Assembly: GCF_022760755.1 (NCBI RefSeq)
Contig: NZ_JAIVFP010000001.1
Location: forward strand, 2,894,001-2,958,000
Length of the DNA stretch: 64,000 nucleotides
Direction: 5' to 3'
Origin: Candidatus Rhodoblastus alkanivorans
Lineage (GTDB): Bacteria; Pseudomonadota; Alphaproteobacteria; Rhizobiales; Beijerinckiaceae
Below are positions 9,530 through 21,224 of this stretch, one piece after another. The stretch's first letter is position 1. Every line of letters begins with the position of its first letter. Under the pieces are notes generated by a model. It saw nothing but the letters and a program-made list of their open reading frames with translations. It ran no database searches and was not told where the DNA came from. The position numbers were made by a program, and so were the translations under genes.

Positions 9530-11764
9530 TCATACCCGCGCGGCGATTCTTTCGCGTTTGCGCAGCCAGGCGGCGTCGAGCAGCATTTGCGCCGCCCAGC
9601 GATAGACGTTGCGCTCGCTGATCTGGTCCACCATGATCCGCATGCGTTCGGCCTGTTCCTCCGGGTCCATGCGCAGGGCCCGGTCATAGGCGCGGGCCAT
9701 GCCGTGGGCGTCATAGGGATTGACGATCAGCGCCTCCGGCAATTCGAAGGCCGCGCCCGCAAAACTCGACAGGATCAGCACGCCACGCTCGTCGTCGCGG
9801 GCGGCGACGAATTCCTTGGCGACGAGATTCATGCCGTCGTGCAGGCTCGACACGACGCAGGCGTCGGCGGCGCGGAACAGTTCGAACACTTCGTTCGGTT
9901 CGTGGTGCCGCACCACCAGCAGGATCGGCTTCCAGCCGCCGCGCGCATATTTGGCGTTAATCGTCTCGGCGAGATTTTCGGCCTCCTGCTGCAAGGCGGC
10001 ATAGGCGTCGAGTTTCGAGCGCGTCGGCGCCGCGACCTGGATCAGCACGAATTTGCCGCGCCATTGCGGCGACATGGTCAGCAGATCGTCCACCGCGCGC
10101 ATACGGTCGAGAATTCCCTTGGTGTAATCGAAACGCTCGACGCCGACGGCGATGCGAACGTCCTCGTTGAGTCCGAAGCGGGCGCGCACATTGGCCCGGC
10201 ACACGCTGGCCGGCGGCTGGCCGACGAGCGCGCGCGGCGGCCATTCGATCGAGATCGGATAGGGCCTGACCAGGGTCTCGGCGCCGCGCAGACAGATCGA
10301 GGAATTCTCGCGGTCGATCCGGCTTTCGATGAAACGGTCGGCGGCCTCGAAGAAATTGTTGCAGTGAAACTGGGTGTGGAAGCCCAGGATCGACGAGCCG
10401 AGCAGGCCGTCGAGGATTTCCTCGCGCCACGGACAGATCGAGAAGATCTCGGCGTTCGGCCAGGGAATATGCCAGAAGGTCACGATGGTCGCCTTGGGCA
10501 GACGATTGCGGATCATACGCGGCAGCAGCGCGAAATGATAATCCTGCACGAGAACGATGGGGTTCTCGCAATTGGCCTCCTGCACGACGATGTCGGCGAA
10601 ACGCTGGTTGACCTCCTTGTAGCTGGCCCAATCCGACTCGCGGAAGTTCGGACGGATGAAGGCGAGATGGCACAAAGGCCACAGGCCCTCGTTGGCGGCG
10701 CCGTAATAATAGCCGTCCTGCTCCTCGTCGCTCAGCCAGACGCGCCGCAGGCTATAGGTCGGGTCGTTCGGCGGGACCATCAGCCGGTCGTTGCGATCGA
10801 CCGTCTCCCGGTCGGCCGAGCCGCCGCCATGGGCCATCCAGACGCCGCGGCAGGCGCGCATCACCGGCTCCAGCGCCGACACCAGGCCGCTCGCCGGAAT
10901 CTGGAGACGGATTTCACCGTCGATCCTGTTGTGGATATAGGGTTCGCGGTTCGAGACGATCATCACCTGAGCGTCGGGCAATTCGTCCTGCAGCAGCTGG
11001 CGCAGGCTTTCCGGCGACCATTTGACATAGATGCCATGGGTGAATTTACGCCGCACGCGCAGGTCCGCCAGCAGCGCGTTAATCTGGCGATCGACGGCGG
11101 ATTGGCCGTTCGGCTGCGCCGGCGGCGGCGTCTGGTGCAGGCTTTCGCCGATAGCCACGCGCAGCGACTGCATCCAGCTGCGGCGCAGCGCGAGCACCAG
11201 GGCGGTGGCGAGGATGGCGAATGCGACCGCCACCGCCGCGAGCGCGGCGGTCACGTAAATCTGGGCGTCGCGTTCGCGGCGTTCAACCACGTCGAGATCG
11301 TGCGCCACCAGCAATTCGCCCGATGACGACCCGACGGTGAGGGGAAAACTGTTGATGCGGATGTGACCGTGCTTGGGCGTGAGCACGGTCAGACCGCCGG
11401 ATTTCGCCTGCGCGAATTCCTTGCAGTCGAGATTGATCGGCATGGCAGAAGTGGCGATCGCCAGCTTGCCGTCCTTGGTGCAATAGCCCAGTCCGAGAAT
11501 GTGGTCGTCCTCGGCGATCCGCCCCATCACCTTGCTCAGGGCGCTATGCTCGTTGATGCCCGAGGCCGCGGCCTGATCGCGAATGGAGCGGTAGATCAGT
11601 TCGGCGCGCAGATCCATGTCGCGCTGGATCCAGCCGTTGATGATCAGCGAGGACAGCGCGCCGAGCGCGATAGCGAGCACGATGCCGGCGACGATGCCGA
11701 GGGCGGTGTAAAAAACGCCCGGCTTGTCCAGAAACGCCCTCAGGTTTTGGCGCGTGCGGCTCAT
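9530..11764 (-). CDS. otsA: Trehalose-6-phosphate synthase with N-terminal membrane and periplasmic sensor-like domain
   Basis: The 744-residue protein ends in a complete GT20 domain from about residue 265, making trehalose-6-phosphate from UDP-glucose and glucose-6-phosphate. Its motifs include [16 protein letters not shown] (conserved Arg and Lys), and [15 protein letters not shown]. Ahead of it are two hydrophobic segments, about residues 17-45 and 169-193, flanking some 120 residues predicted to be periplasmic, then a linker resembling a signalling protein's membrane-proximal region. A plain OtsA is about 470 residues, so this is a fusion. The ATG overlaps the stop of the upstream GH15 gene (ATGA), so translation is probably coupled. 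The sensor function is inferred from topology only. Confidence 0.93.
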   Translation of the reverse strand: MSRTRQNLRAFLDKPGVFYTALGIVAGIVLAIALGALSSLIINGWIQRDMDLRAELIYRSIRDQAAASGINEHSALSKVMGRIAEDDHILGLGYCTKDGKLAIATSAMPINLDCKEFAQAKSGGLTVLTPKHGHIRINSFPLTVGSSSGELLVAHDLDVVERRERDAQIYVTAALAAVAVAFAILATALVLALRRSWMQSLRVAIGESLHQTPPPAQPNGQSAVDRQINALLADLRVRRKFTHGIYVKWSPESLRQLLQDELPDAQVMIVSNREPYIHNRIDGEIRLQIPASGLVSALEPVMRACRGVWMAHGGGSADRETVDRNDRLMVPPNDPTYSLRRVWLSDEEQDGYYYGAANEGLWPLCHLAFIRPNFRESDWASYKEVNQRFADIVVQEANCENPIVLVQDYHFALLPRMIRNRLPKATIVTFWHIPWPNAEIFSICPWREEILDGLLGSSILGFHTQFHCNNFFEAADRFIESRIDRENSSICLRGAETLVRPYPISIEWPPRALVGQPPASVCRANVRARFGLNEDVRIAVGVERFDYTKGILDRMRAVDDLLTMSPQWRGKFVLIQVAAPTRSKLDAYAALQQEAENLAETINAKYARGGWKPILLVVRHHEPNEVFELFRAADACVVSSLHDGMNLVAKEFVAARDDERGVLILSSFAGAAFELPEALIVNPYDAHGMARAYDRALRMDPEEQAERMRIMVDQISERNVYRWAAQMLLDAAWLRKRERIAARV

Positions 11765-13557
11765 CGCGCCACCTCCCAGCTTTTCGATAGTCGCATGGCG
11801 CACAGAATGATCCCGACCAACGAGTAGGTTTGCGGGAAATTGCCCCAGAGTTCGCCGGTCACCGGGTCGATGTCCTCCGACAGCAGACCGACGTGGTTGC
11901 GGCGCGCGAGAATTTTTTCGAACAGAACCCGCGCCTCCTCGGGGCGGCCGATCGCGGCGAGCGCCTCGACATACCAGAAGCTGCAGATGGTGAAGGCCGT
12001 CGAGGGCGCGCCGAAATCGTCCGGCGCGGCATAACGGAAGAGATAGCCGTTGCGGGCGAGCACATCGCCGATGACCTCGACGGTCGAAACGAATTTCGGA
12101 TCGTCGGCTTTGACCAGCCCGAGTTCGGCGAGCAGCAGCACGCTGGCGTCGATGTGGTCGGAATCGAGACTGCCGGTGAAGACCTTCAGCTTGGCGTTCC
12201 AGGCGCGGACGAGGATTTCGTTGCGCAAGCCATCCGCCGATTTGCGCCATTGCTCCGCGCGTTCCTGCAGGCCGAGCCGCGTCGCGATTCGCGCCAGGCG
12301 GTCGCAGGCGACCCAGCACATGGCGGCGGAATAGGTATGGATCGAGGGCTTGTCGCGATATTCCCAGATTCCGGCGTCGGTCGTCAGCGCCACCGCCAGC
12401 GCCCGCATGCCGAGCGGTTCGAGCATGGCGAACAGATGTTCGTCGCCCTTTTTCGGCAGACGCTCGTCGAAGAACATCTGGGAGGCGGCGAGAATGACGC
12501 TGCCATAAACGTCGTGCTGGACCTGGTTGACCGCGTCATTGCCGATCCGCACCGGCCCGTAACCGCGATAGCCGGCAAGATCGGGCGCAACCCGTTCTTC
12601 AAGATCGGACTCGGGCAGGATCGCGTAGACCGGCCGCATGTTCGAGCCGCCCTCCATCGAGATGATATTGGTGACATAGTCGATGAAGCGCTCCATGGTC
12701 ACCGAGGCGCCGACGCGGTTAAGGGCGAGGACGGTGAAATAGGCGTCGCGAATCCAGCAATAGCGGTAATCCCAGTTGCGCTGCTCGCGCGGCGCCTCCG
12801 GCATCGAAGTGGTGAGCGCGGCCACGATCGCGCCGGTCTGCTCGAAACTGCACAATTGCAGAGTGATGGCGGCGCGAATGACCTGCTCCTGCCATTCGAA
12901 CGGCAGGTTGAGGTGGCGCACCCAGGTATGCCAGGAGTCGAGAGTCCTGTCCTGGAATTCCCGGCCGACGCGGGGGATCGAATCCGACATGGGCTCGTCG
13001 GGATGGAGGATCAGCGTCATCCGCCGCGACAGGACGAAGGCCCCTTCGGTCGCGACATAGGAGACCGGCGCGTCGGTCGAAAGGCGGATCGACCCGCCGC
13101 CGTCGGCGGCGAAGCGCACGTGGTTGCTGCCCATGACCGGGGTCGGGCGCAGGCTGCCGTAAGCCATGCGGGGCCGCAGGCGGATGCGGATGCGGCACAG
13201 GCCGGACAGGGGCTCCAGGACCCGCACGATCGTCGGCGGGTTGAACAGGCGGTCGTGGCGGTGGAAGCGCGGCGCGAAATCCGTGATCGAAAAGGCGGCG
13301 CCGCTTTCCGAGCGCACGATCGTCCGCACGATGGCGGAATTGCGCACATAGCTCTGCTCGGTTTCGCCCTTTTCGTCGTCGAAAACGATGGAAAAAAAGC
13401 CGTCTTCCGGCTTTTCGCCGTCAATCAGCGCACAGAACAAGGGATCGCCGTCCACGCGCGGCCAGCACATCCAGACAATGGCTCCCGAACGGTCGACCAG
13501 GGCCGAAAGATTGCCATTTCCGATCACTGCAAGGTCAAGCGACGGATGGATCGTCAT
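11761..13557 (-). CDS. Glycoside hydrolase family 15 protein (glucoamylase or trehalase-like)
   Basis: A 598-residue GH15 protein without a signal peptide. It has the family's N-terminal beta-sandwich (GNGNLSALVDRSGAIVWMCWPRVD), the (alpha/alpha)6 barrel motif NWDYRYCWIRDAYFTVLAL with an acidic active-site region, and the C-terminal EDIDPVTGELWGNFPQTYS. Bacterial GH15 enzymes release glucose from alpha-glucans or hydrolyse trehalose. Its place between otsB and otsA, sharing ATGA with otsA, favours a role in trehalose or glucan turnover in the cytoplasm. Which substrate it uses cannot be told from sequence alone. Confidence 0.92.
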   Translation of the reverse strand: MTIHPSLDLAVIGNGNLSALVDRSGAIVWMCWPRVDGDPLFCALIDGEKPEDGFFSIVFDDEKGETEQSYVRNSAIVRTIVRSESGAAFSITDFAPRFHRHDRLFNPPTIVRVLEPLSGLCRIRIRLRPRMAYGSLRPTPVMGSNHVRFAADGGGSIRLSTDAPVSYVATEGAFVLSRRMTLILHPDEPMSDSIPRVGREFQDRTLDSWHTWVRHLNLPFEWQEQVIRAAITLQLCSFEQTGAIVAALTTSMPEAPREQRNWDYRYCWIRDAYFTVLALNRVGASVTMERFIDYVTNIISMEGGSNMRPVYAILPESDLEERVAPDLAGYRGYGPVRIGNDAVNQVQHDVYGSVILAASQMFFDERLPKKGDEHLFAMLEPLGMRALAVALTTDAGIWEYRDKPSIHTYSAAMCWVACDRLARIATRLGLQERAEQWRKSADGLRNEILVRAWNAKLKVFTGSLDSDHIDASVLLLAELGLVKADDPKFVSTVEVIGDVLARNGYLFRYAAPDDFGAPSTAFTICSFWYVEALAAIGRPEEARVLFEKILARRNHVGLLSEDIDPVTGELWGNFPQTYSLVGIILCAMRLSKSWEVAR

Positions 13558-13571
13558 TCATCATGCTCCCG

Positions 13572-14348
13572 TCAGGAAGAAAGCCCGGCCGCCAGATCGG
13601 CGAGCCAGGCGCGGACCGCCGCCGGGTCCGAAAATTCCGCTTCGCCTTTGGAAAACAGGCCGCCCGCGACCCGGAAGCCATAGCCGCCGTGGGCGATGCA
13701 CGCCTCAATCGCGGCGACATCGGTGCGGTCGTCGCCGACCATGACCGGGCGCCGGCCCGCGAAAGGCGCCGCCGCCATGAAACGCGACACCGCCTCGCCC
13801 TTGGAGACGCCGGCGCGCAGGATTTCGAAAACCATGCGTCCGCGCAACAGCAAAAGCCCGTCCGGCGCCGCCGCGGCGACCTCTTCCAGCGCGCGCTCCA
13901 GGCCCGGCATGGCGTCGGCGGCGCCACGATAGTGGATGGCGACCGACTCGCTCTTGTCCTCGATCAGGAGACGCGGATCGGGCGCGGCCACGCGGCGGAC
14001 GCCGGCCAGAACGGACGGGTCGAGCGCGCCCTGTTTCGTGACCGCGCCCTTCGGATCGAACCGGATTTCGGCGCCGTGGACGCCTGCCGCGCGCCCGCAA
14101 AAGGGGCGCAGGCGGTGATCGATGTCGGCGATTTCGCGGCCGCTGACCACCGCCAGCGCGCCGCCGAGCAGGGCTTCGAGACGGGCGAGAAGTTCGGGCA
14201 GCCCAGGCGGAGCGACGGCGGCGCCGGGCGTTGGCGCGATATCCACCAAAGTGCCGTCGAAGTCGAGAAAGAGCGCGAAATTTCCTCCGTCGCGCGACAG
14301 AATGTCATTGATGCCGGCCGTTTCCGGCCGTTTGAGATTACGCTTCAA
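13572..14348 (-). CDS. otsB: Trehalose-6-phosphate phosphatase
   Basis: A HAD-superfamily phosphatase of about 258 residues that removes phosphate from trehalose-6-phosphate. Motif I is FALFLDFDGTLVDIAP (nucleophile Asp), motif II AVVSGREIADID, and the late motif VMVGDDRTDVAAIEA holds the Mg-binding acids. I chose the TTG at 14346-14348 because GGAG lies six bases upstream; the open frame runs on to 14525 with unconserved residues. It is the first gene of an otsB, GH15, otsA operon on the minus strand, separated from GH15 by only 14 bases. Confidence 0.93.
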   Translation of the reverse strand: MKRNLKRPETAGINDILSRDGGNFALFLDFDGTLVDIAPTPGAAVAPPGLPELLARLEALLGGALAVVSGREIADIDHRLRPFCGRAAGVHGAEIRFDPKGAVTKQGALDPSVLAGVRRVAAPDPRLLIEDKSESVAIHYRGAADAMPGLERALEEVAAAAPDGLLLLRGRMVFEILRAGVSKGEAVSRFMAAAPFAGRRPVMVGDDRTDVAAIEACIAHGGYGFRVAGGLFSKGEAEFSDPAAVRAWLADLAAGLSS

Positions 14349-14505
14349 AATCCTCTCCACACCTCGCGTCGCACGGCAATCCCCGCGAGGCCGAGACAGC
14401 CTACCATTCCGGCAAAGCCTGTGCGCAACAAGGCGACAACAAGGCCGGGCGGTGGCTCCCCGAATTTTTGCAACGCGAAAGCCGCGCCGCGCCCTAGAAT
14501 AGAGC

Positions 14506-14523
14506 GCGATTCGGCCGAATCGC
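14506..14523. promoter_or_regulatory. 18-bp perfect palindrome with two GANTC sites
   Basis: GCGATTCGGCCGAATCGC is a perfect palindrome in the gap between glyA and otsB. It contains GATTC and GAATC, both matching the CcrM methylation site GANTC of alphaproteobacteria. It lies about 160 bases upstream of the otsB start. It is not followed by a T run on the minus strand, so it looks more like an operator than a terminator. Confidence 0.4.
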
Positions 14524-14581
14524 AACTTTTTCTAAATTATATTGTTTCAGCGGCCGTTTTGCGAAAACAAGGCGCCCGTCT

Positions 14582-15886
14582 TCAGTAAATCGGGAATCTG
14601 TCGGTCAGCGCCGCGACCCGCGCCCGGACCGACGCCTCGACCGCCGCATTGCCAGCTTCGCCGTTTTGCGCGAGGCCGTCGAGCGTCTCGACGACCATTT
14701 CGCCGACCTGCACGAATTCGGCCAGTCCGAAACCGCGCGAGGTCGCGGCGGGGGCGCCGAGGCGGATGCCCGAGGTGATCCAGGGCTTTTCGGGATCGAA
14801 CGGCACGCCGTTCTTGTTGCAGGTGATTTCCGCGCGGCCGAGCGCGATTTCGGCCGCCTTGCCGGTGAGCTTTTTCGGCCGCAGATCGACCAGCATGAGG
14901 TGATTGTCGGTGCCGCCGGTGACGAGGTCGAACCCGCCCGCGAGCAAGGCGTCGGCCAGAGCCTTCGCATTGTCCACGACCCTGCGCGCATAAGACTTGA
15001 ATTCCGGGCGCAAAGCCTCGCCAAAGGCGACCGCCTTGCCGGCGATGACATGCATCAGCGGTCCGCCCTGCAGGCCGGGGAAGATCGCCGAATTGATTTT
15101 CTTTCCGATCTCCTCGTCGTCGGCGAGGATCAGGCCGCCGCGTGGGCCGCGCAACGTCTTGTGAGTGGTCGAAGTCACAACGTGGGCGTGGGGAAAAGGC
15201 GAGGGATGGACGCCGCCCGCCACCAATCCGGCGAAATGGGCCATGTCCACGAAGAGATAAGCGCCAACCGCGTCTGCGATCGCCCGGAACCGTTCGAAAT
15301 CCCAGAACCGGGCATAGGCCGAGCCCCCGGCGATGATCAGTTTTGGTCTGTGCTCATGGGCGAGCCTTTCCACCTCATTCATGTCGATCCGGCCGGTTTC
15401 GCGGCTGACGCCGTAGGAAACCGGCTTGAACCATTTGCCGGACATATTGACCGGCGAACCATGGGTGAGATGACCGCCCGCGGCGAGATCGAGGCCCATG
15501 AAGACGTCGCCCGGCTGGAGCAGCGCGAGAAAGACCGCCTGATTGGCCTGGCTGCCGGAATTGGGCTGCACATTGGCGTAGCGGCAGCCGAACAGTTTCG
15601 TCACCCGTTCGATGGCGAGGTTTTCCACAATGTCCACGTACTGGCAGCCGCCATAATAGCGCTTGCCCGGATAGCCCTCGGCATATTTGTTGGTCAGCAC
15701 CGAACCCTGTGCCTCGAGCACCGCGCGCGAAACGATGTTTTCCGAGGCGATCAGCTCGATTTCCTTGCGCTGGCGACCAAGCTCCAGCCCGATGGCGCGG
15801 GCGATTTCGGGATCGGATTCCGCCAGCGCGGCGCCGAAAAAGCTGTTGGAGAGATTCGTCGCCACCGCGGCGTTGGATTGGCTCAT
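14582..15886 (-). CDS. glyA: Serine hydroxymethyltransferase
   Basis: A 434-residue PLP enzyme that converts serine and tetrahydrofolate to glycine and methylene-tetrahydrofolate. [23 protein letters not shown], and the PLP lysine in [15 protein letters not shown] are present. The ATG at 15886 is selected because GGAG lies six bases before it and the length matches the family; the open frame extends to 15973 without conservation. It supplies one-carbon units and, in methylotrophs, serves the serine cycle; nothing next to it indicates that special role here. Confidence 0.97.
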   Translation of the reverse strand: MSQSNAAVATNLSNSFFGAALAESDPEIARAIGLELGRQRKEIELIASENIVSRAVLEAQGSVLTNKYAEGYPGKRYYGGCQYVDIVENLAIERVTKLFGCRYANVQPNSGSQANQAVFLALLQPGDVFMGLDLAAGGHLTHGSPVNMSGKWFKPVSYGVSRETGRIDMNEVERLAHEHRPKLIIAGGSAYARFWDFERFRAIADAVGAYLFVDMAHFAGLVAGGVHPSPFPHAHVVTSTTHKTLRGPRGGLILADDEEIGKKINSAIFPGLQGGPLMHVIAGKAVAFGEALRPEFKSYARRVVDNAKALADALLAGGFDLVTGGTDNHLMLVDLRPKKLTGKAAEIALGRAEITCNKNGVPFDPEKPWITSGIRLGAPAATSRGFGLAEFVQVGEMVVETLDGLAQNGEAGNAAVEASVRARVAALTDRFPIY

Positions 15887-15951
15887 TTCGGGCTCCATCG
15901 GGAAACGGGGATTTTCCCGCCACTTACCATGCGAAACGCAGCGAAGAAAGG

Positions 15952-16458
15952 CTATTGGAATGCGCGGGCGCAATCGTCAGCGATCGCGCGCGGCGCCCGA
16001 TGCGCGTTTCGCCAACGCCAGAAGGACGATCGCAAGCAAGGGACAGACGAGGTCCAGATAGGAGGGAAGGCCAGCGTTGCCGGGGCGAAATCGCCGGTCG
16101 CGATCATCTGCCTGACATGGCCGATGGCGTCGCCGAGGAGAAAGATGGAGGCGACGACGACGGCGGCGGCTTTGAAGCTCAGATCGCGCCAGAACGCCAG
16201 ACAGGCGGTCACGCCAATCGCGAGGTCGGCCATGCCGACCTCGAACTGGAAGGGGCTGACCTGCCATCCAATGTAAGCGGCGGCGATTTCGGGAAAGATA
16301 ATATGGGTTACGCCCGCCCAAAGCCCCGTGACTCCGATCGGGAGCAGCAGGAGCCAGGACAGGAGGCGCTCGGCGGCGGCCGCGAGAAGGGCGGCGATGG
16401 AGAGAAAGGCAGGCAGATTTTGAAGAACAAAACAAATGCCTTGGCCGATCGAAATCAA
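15952..16458 (-). CDS. Small four-helix membrane protein, probably frameshifted (DUF6790-like)
   Basis: The frame encodes a small membrane protein: three or four hydrophobic segments with [16 protein letters not shown] and a conserved-looking [21 protein letters not shown] recall this as the DUF6790 type, function unknown. The last third (after DFAPATLAF) turns into non-membrane sequence, while the neighbouring frame ending at 15977 continues as [23 protein letters not shown], a convincing last helix. One missing base near 16078-16086 (within the CGGGGC run) would join them as [13 protein letters not shown]. So the gene is either a recent frameshift or holds a sequencing error. Confidence 0.6.
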   Translation of the reverse strand: MISIGQGICFVLQNLPAFLSIAALLAAAAERLLSWLLLLPIGVTGLWAGVTHIIFPEIAAAYIGWQVSPFQFEVGMADLAIGVTACLAFWRDLSFKAAAVVVASIFLLGDAIGHVRQMIATGDFAPATLAFPPIWTSSVPCLRSSFWRWRNAHRAPRAIADDCARAFQ

Positions 16459-16512
16459 CCTTGAACAACGGGAACGGACGCGACGGCCGTGACCGATGTT
16501 TCGCAGCGCCTG

Positions 16513-16548
16513 AAAAAACGACGCCCCCGCCGCGAAACGCCGGAGGCG
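16513..16548 (-). terminator. Intrinsic terminator of ldtP
   Basis: On the minus strand an 11-position stem (16538-16548 with 16522-16532, one mismatch and one wobble) is followed by TCG and six Ts (16513-16518). It lies 17 bases past the ldtP stop. Confidence 0.65.
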
Positions 16549-16564
16549 CGGGAGCGAAGCCGAA

Positions 16565-17917
16565 TTAACGGTCGTCCGGACCCGGGTCGAGGTCCGCGCC
16601 GCGGTTGACGCCGCGATTGACGCCGTCCTGGGCCACGGGCTGGATCACCGGCGCGGCGCCCGCGTTCGCGGTCGAGAAGCCGTCGCGCTGGTAGATGTCC
16701 TCGCGGAACTGCACGACGCCGTCAGGCTGGCCCCAGGCGGTGATATAGACCCAATAGACATTGACCGGGGGATCGATCTTGACATCGACGCGCTCGCCCG
16801 AGGCGATGACCTGGTCGATATGGTCGCGGTCCCAGCCGGGCTGGTTCTTGAGCAGCCATGCGACATAGTCGCGCACGTTCTGCAGGCGCATGCAACCCGA
16901 GGAGACGAAGCGGAAATCGTCGCCGAACACGCCCTTTTCCGGCGTATCGTGCATATAGACGCCGTAAGGATTGTTGATGTTGATGCGCACCACGCCGAGC
17001 GAGTTCTCGGTGCTCGGGTCCTCGCGGAAGCGGTAGTTGACCGCGTCCATCGAATGCCAGTTGATCTGGTCGGGCTGAACCTCGTTGTTGTTCCGGTCGT
17101 AGATGCGAATGTGGTTTTCGGTCAGATAGTTCGGATTGGCCTGCATGCGCGGGATCAAATCCTTGCGGATGATCGAGGCCGGCACCGTCCAATAGGGATT
17201 GAAATCGACGTCGAGCGCGCGGGTCTGCATGACCGGCGACTGGCGGTCGATGCGGCCAACGCCGGCGCGGTGGCTCGTGATCACCGTGTCGTTCTCGACC
17301 GTATCGACCATCGCGGCGGGAATGTTCGCCTCGACGAAACGCGAGCCGAGATTGGCCGCGAAGGTGCGCAGGCGGACGATATTGGTTTCGAGCTGGTGCA
17401 GGCGGTAATCCGCCGGGATGTTCATCACCGCGATGGTCTGGGCCGTGGCGACGCCGGTCGGAATCAGGCCGTGGCGCGCCTGGAAACGTTTGACGCCGGC
17501 TTCGACATAGGAATCGTAAACGCCCGAGCGCGAAGCGGAGGGATCGAGATCGCCGGTGATCGCCAGGCGCTTGCGCAGGGCGAGCACCGCCGAGCCGCTG
17601 GAGCCGATCCTTAGCGTCGCGCCGGCGGGAACCTTGTTCCAGCCGCCATTGGCGACGATGCCCTTGTACCTCTCGATCGCCTGTTCCGTGGCCGCCAGAG
17701 TCCGCGGCGACAGCAGCGGCGTATTGGATCGCTGGACCGACAGTTCCGCATCGGAATCATAACGTTGCGCCCATTCGGCCTGGCCGAACCCATCGATGGC
17801 CAAGGCCGGGGCGGCGCAAGCAAAAGCGCCGAAAGCGGCGCCAAGGGCGAAACGGGCGAGCGCGCCCCTACGGCGCGGCGAGAAAGCGCGGCTTCTCGAC
17901 AATTCAGCGATATTCAA
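16565..17917 (-). CDS. ldtP: L,D-transpeptidase, LdtP/YcbB type
   Basis: A periplasmic peptidoglycan cross-linking enzyme of about 450 residues. After a basic n-region and hydrophobic segment (GAAFGAFACAAPALA) come a peptidoglycan-binding repeat (LRKRLAITGDLDPSASRSGVYD, VEAGVKRFQARHGL) and the catalytic YkuD domain with MHDTPEKGVFG and the active-site Cys in SSGCMRLQNV. The SSGC form is typical of the YcbB/LdtD subgroup. The TTG at 17915-17917 is preferred since GGAG precedes it by eight bases and it leaves a standard signal peptide; an ATG at 17959 has no ribosome site. Next upstream is ldtR, its family regulator. Confidence 0.9.
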   Translation of the reverse strand: MNIAELSRSRAFSPRRRGALARFALGAAFGAFACAAPALAIDGFGQAEWAQRYDSDAELSVQRSNTPLLSPRTLAATEQAIERYKGIVANGGWNKVPAGATLRIGSSGSAVLALRKRLAITGDLDPSASRSGVYDSYVEAGVKRFQARHGLIPTGVATAQTIAVMNIPADYRLHQLETNIVRLRTFAANLGSRFVEANIPAAMVDTVENDTVITSHRAGVGRIDRQSPVMQTRALDVDFNPYWTVPASIIRKDLIPRMQANPNYLTENHIRIYDRNNNEVQPDQINWHSMDAVNYRFREDPSTENSLGVVRININNPYGVYMHDTPEKGVFGDDFRFVSSGCMRLQNVRDYVAWLLKNQPGWDRDHIDQVIASGERVDVKIDPPVNVYWVYITAWGQPDGVVQFREDIYQRDGFSTANAGAAPVIQPVAQDGVNRGVNRGADLDPGPDDR

Positions 17918-18066
17918 GGATAAAGCTCCGAAAACTCCCGGGTCCAGGCCGATCTTCATGGCGCATTTGCGCGCCGGCGCCGGCGGACTACGCGCGGATT
18001 AGTGTCCATCATGAGGGTTAAAAAGGCGCGAATAGCGCGGCGAATTTAAGGCGGCGCCGGCTGGCG

Positions 18067-18095
18067 AAAAAAAAGCCGGGCGCTGTGGGCCCGGC
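18067..18095 (-). terminator. Intrinsic terminator of ldtR
   Basis: A perfect 7-bp stem (GCCGGGC at 18075-18081 with GCCCGGC at 18089-18095) is followed on the minus strand by eight Ts (18067-18074). It ends the ldtR transcript about 40 bases past the stop and separates it from ldtP. Confidence 0.85.
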
Positions 18096-18137
18096 GCAAC
18101 AATCGATCGAGGCGTCAAGGCGCGGCGCGCCCTGAAA

Positions 18138-18650
18138 TCAGAGGCGATATTTGATCTGGTCGGTCCAGAAGCGCTCCAGGCGGGTCAAAGCGTTGTTGAC
18201 CACCTTGAACTCTTCGACCGACACCCCGCCGATCTGCTCGATCGTGAGGACGTGCTTCTCGTACAAGGCGGCGACGATGTCGCGCACTTCCTTGCCCTGG
18301 GGGGTCAGGCTGATGCGCACCGAACGGCGGTCGATGCGGGAGCGGGCGTGATGGAGATAGTCCATTTCCACCAACTTCTTGACATTGTAGGAGACGTTGG
18401 AGCCCAGATAATAGCCGCGGGTGCGCAGCTCGCCGGCGGTCAGTTCGGAATCGCCGATGTTGTAGAGCAGCAGCGCCTGGACGGCGTTGATGTCGGAGCG
18501 ACCGCGGCGGTCGAACTCGTCCTTGATGACGTCGAGCAGGCGGCGATGAAGGCGCTCCACCAGGGTGAGGGCCTCAAGGTAGGCCGGGCGAACTTCGGCG
18601 CAGCGTTCGGCTCGGCCGGCGGACAAGCTGTTCTTCATCATGTTGTTCAT
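18138..18650 (-). CDS. ldtR: MarR-family regulator LdtR
   Basis: A 170-residue winged-helix regulator. INAVQALLLYNIGDSELTAGELRTRGYYLGSNVSYNVKKLVEMDYL is the helix-turn-helix and HARSRIDRRSVRISLTPQG the wing. The sequence is of the LdtR type, which in Liberibacter and Sinorhizobium controls the L,D-transpeptidase gene ldtP and stress tolerance. Here ldtP is the next gene downstream, fitting that role, though a terminator separates the two. The ATG at 18650 is chosen by similarity and a GGGA site eight bases upstream; the open frame to 19214 is spurious and overlaps the next gene. Confidence 0.88.
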   Translation of the reverse strand: MNNMMKNSLSAGRAERCAEVRPAYLEALTLVERLHRRLLDVIKDEFDRRGRSDINAVQALLLYNIGDSELTAGELRTRGYYLGSNVSYNVKKLVEMDYLHHARSRIDRRSVRISLTPQGKEVRDIVAALYEKHVLTIEQIGGVSVEEFKVVNNALTRLERFWTDQIKYRL

Positions 18651-18832
18651 CGTGGTCGTCCCTGCGGTTTGTTTGCGCGCCGATTGTTGCCCGGCGGCCT
18701 CGATAGTCCGCAATGTAAACAGCCCGAATGAAAACCAGTTTAAATAACAGGCTGAATCTCCCGTTACCGATTTTTGCCGGAATTGAAGTGAATCTTGTGT
18801 GAAATAAAACAAGTCTTTACGTTGATTTCCGT

Positions 18833-20565
<1,733 letters not shown>

Positions 20566-20660
20566 ACGCAGAAGCGGCCGGCGGCCCTGTCCGCGCCGCG
20601 CATGCGCCCAAAAAAATTCCGCCCGAATTGGGGAAGCGTCCTCTGGTTGGGGGAAGTGTT

Positions 20661-21224
20661 ATGGGTGCAAGGCAAGTCGGGCGTGGAGCGAAAATCGATC
20701 ATCTGCGCGAAAAGCTTTTCCCCGACGAGGGAATGCGGACCGAACGCCTATTCATCCGGCCGCTTCAGCCGGCCGACGCTTTCCAACTTGTCGTTCTGAC
20801 CAACGATCCTCTGGTCGCCGCCGGAGTTTCGTTTCTGCGCCAGCCCTTCACCATCGCCGACGCCCAGGATCTCATCGGTCTGCCCGGCGCCAGAAAAGGC
20901 TGTTTCGGCGTCGTGCGAGCCGGCGCTGACGGGCCGATGATCGGCTGCGTCGGCGCCGTCGCCCGCAGCGCGAACGACATCGAGATCGGCTTCTGGCTGG
21001 GGGCGCCTTTCCACGGCAGGCATTACGGCGCGGAAATGGCGCGGGCCATGCTCGAAAGGCTGCGGGAAGTCTTTCCCGAGAGGCGCGTCATCGCCGAATG
21101 CCCGCGCGAAAACGCGGCGTCGTGGCGGCTCCTGCGAAAGCTCGGCTTCACGCCGAGCGGCGCGAGCGGCGCGCGCAGGGGCTCCCAGCTCCTGGTCTAT
21201 GAGGCGCCCGCCGTTGTCGAATAA
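20661..21224 (+). CDS. GNAT family N-acetyltransferase
   Basis: A 187-residue RimJ/RimL-type acetyltransferase: MRTERLFIRPLQPADA, then IEIGFWLGAPFHGRHYGAEMARAMLE and the acetyl-CoA region RVIAECPRENAASWRLLRKLGF. Substrate unknown; relatives acetylate ribosomal protein N-termini or small molecules. The ATG follows a purine-rich GGGGGAAG site. Its last codons and stop lie inside the first copy of a 32-bp tandem repeat, so the C-terminal VVE may be repeat-derived. Confidence 0.88.
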   Translation: MGARQVGRGAKIDHLREKLFPDEGMRTERLFIRPLQPADAFQLVVLTNDPLVAAGVSFLRQPFTIADAQDLIGLPGARKGCFGVVRAGADGPMIGCVGAVARSANDIEIGFWLGAPFHGRHYGAEMARAMLERLREVFPERRVIAECPRENAASWRLLRKLGFTPSGASGARRGSQLLVYEAPAVVE

